From Daphnia pulex (Eukaryota; Arthropoda; Branchiopoda; Diplostraca; Daphniidae), in NCBI RefSeq assembly GCF_021134715.1, contig NC_060024.1, positions 10,540,001-10,604,000 on the forward strand: a stretch of DNA of 64,000 nt, in the 5' to 3' direction. The notes under the pieces are model-generated. The model saw only the letters and a program-made list of their open reading frames with translations. It did not search any database and was not told the origin of the DNA. Positions 63,482 through 64,000 of the stretch are shown piece by piece; position 1 is the stretch's first letter, and every line of letters starts with the position of its first letter. Position numbers and translations under genes: made by a program.

Positions 63482-63695
63482 ATGACCTGTAGGTTTGACA
63501 ATTTTGTTTTTCCCAAATACAATATGACACGTTGTTTCCATCCAAATGTTAAATTATGATGAAAATTTGTATTTTCCGGAATATAGCATAAAATATGCAG
63601 TGTGCACACCGTTCAACTGCGGGTTTTAAAAGATTTCTGGGGGAAAACTCTAAAAATCATTGCGCAATTTAAACCAATTTAAAAGTCGCGCGAAA

Positions 63696-64000
63696 TTACG
63701 GACGAAAAATGTGAACTTGAGACAAGTTACAAGAAGCAAAAACAGGCAGAGTTGGGTGAAAGGTGGCTAAGGAAGTCATTGAATCCAAGACATCCCCTTC
63801 GAAGGTATGAAGAAGTTCGCAAGAGGGAGCGCCATAAAGTTCAACCTATTGAAATAATGGGTTTTGGTTAGTTCCTTTGTATTTGAAAGAAATTTTTTTC
63901 ATTTTAATTACCCGACTAGGATCTTCACCGCTGCCAACGATAAAAACGTCTTCGCGTTGAGGATGCCAATTGGCTTTGAATGGGGCAAGGAAACGTCCAA
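63696..64000 (-). CDS. WDR76-like protein, 3' end only
   Basis: Minus strand, gene cut by the right window edge. The penultimate exon (64000-63912, partial) reads GRFLAPFKANWHPQREDVFI then VGSGEDPSR, a WD repeat resembling the WDR76 block FKPxWHP...VVGSM. The last exon (63845-63696) reads VELYGAPSCELLHTFEGDVL, DSMTSLATFHPTLPVFASCN and LSQVHIFRP before the stop. The CGG|GT donor and TTCAATAG acceptor fit and keep the frame. WDR76 is a WD40 protein tied to DNA damage and to CUL4-DDB1 ligases. With about 80 residues visible the family name is fair, not certain. Confidence 0.65.

Overview
The window looks like nuclear DNA from a small crustacean, most likely a Daphnia-type water flea. Genes are dense and split by many short introns (about 60-90 nt, GT-AG). 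The proteins are clearly animal and arthropod-like, and the spacers carry many simple repeats and homopolymer runs. Orthologue names rest on protein motifs recalled from known families; no database search was possible.

Layout. 1-6.5 kb is gene-poor and rich in (CT)n, (GT)n and poly-C tracts, with at most a minus-strand gene start at the extreme left edge. 6.5-10.0 kb holds CCDC12 (-) and the eEF1A lysine methyltransferase EEF1AKMT2/METTL10 (+). 10.5-18.9 kb holds three ZIP-family zinc transporter genes (+), with two small cysteine-rich secreted-protein genes (-) between the first and second. 19.1-29.7 kb holds PRPF3 (-), SRSF1 (-), LC8 dynein light chain (+), COQ5 (-) and MRPL18 (+). A 509-bp terminal-inverted-repeat element lies in the COQ5/MRPL18 spacer. 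30.0-34.2 kb holds GGNBP2 (-) and an HCFC1R1-like gene (-). 34.8-48.9 kb holds SPT6 (+) followed on the same strand by a Piwi-clade Argonaute (+). 50.2-56.0 kb holds 14-3-3 epsilon (+) and INO80B (-). 57.8-63.5 kb holds an inhibitory SMAD (+) and TMUB1/2 (+). The right edge holds the 3' end of a WDR76-like gene (-).

Most genes are housekeeping: splicing (CCDC12, PRPF3, SRSF1), chromatin and transcription (SPT6, INO80B, the HCF-1 regulator, WDR76), mitochondria (COQ5, MRPL18) and signalling (14-3-3, I-SMAD).

The most striking object is SPT6. After its usual core, S1 and tandem SH2 domains, the reading frame continues into about 14 WG dipeptides in acidic DDWG modules. Four CCHC zinc knuckles in tandemly duplicated exons follow, then more WG modules, and finally the normal SPT6 C-terminal peptide (GDATPLYDE). 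WG-rich tails are the Argonaute-binding platforms of plant Pol V, SPT5L/KTF1 and SPT6L, and here the next gene downstream is a Piwi with an intact catalytic set. A direct link between an elongation factor and small-RNA machinery is therefore a testable idea. The second notable signal is recent gene conversion between two of the ZIP genes.
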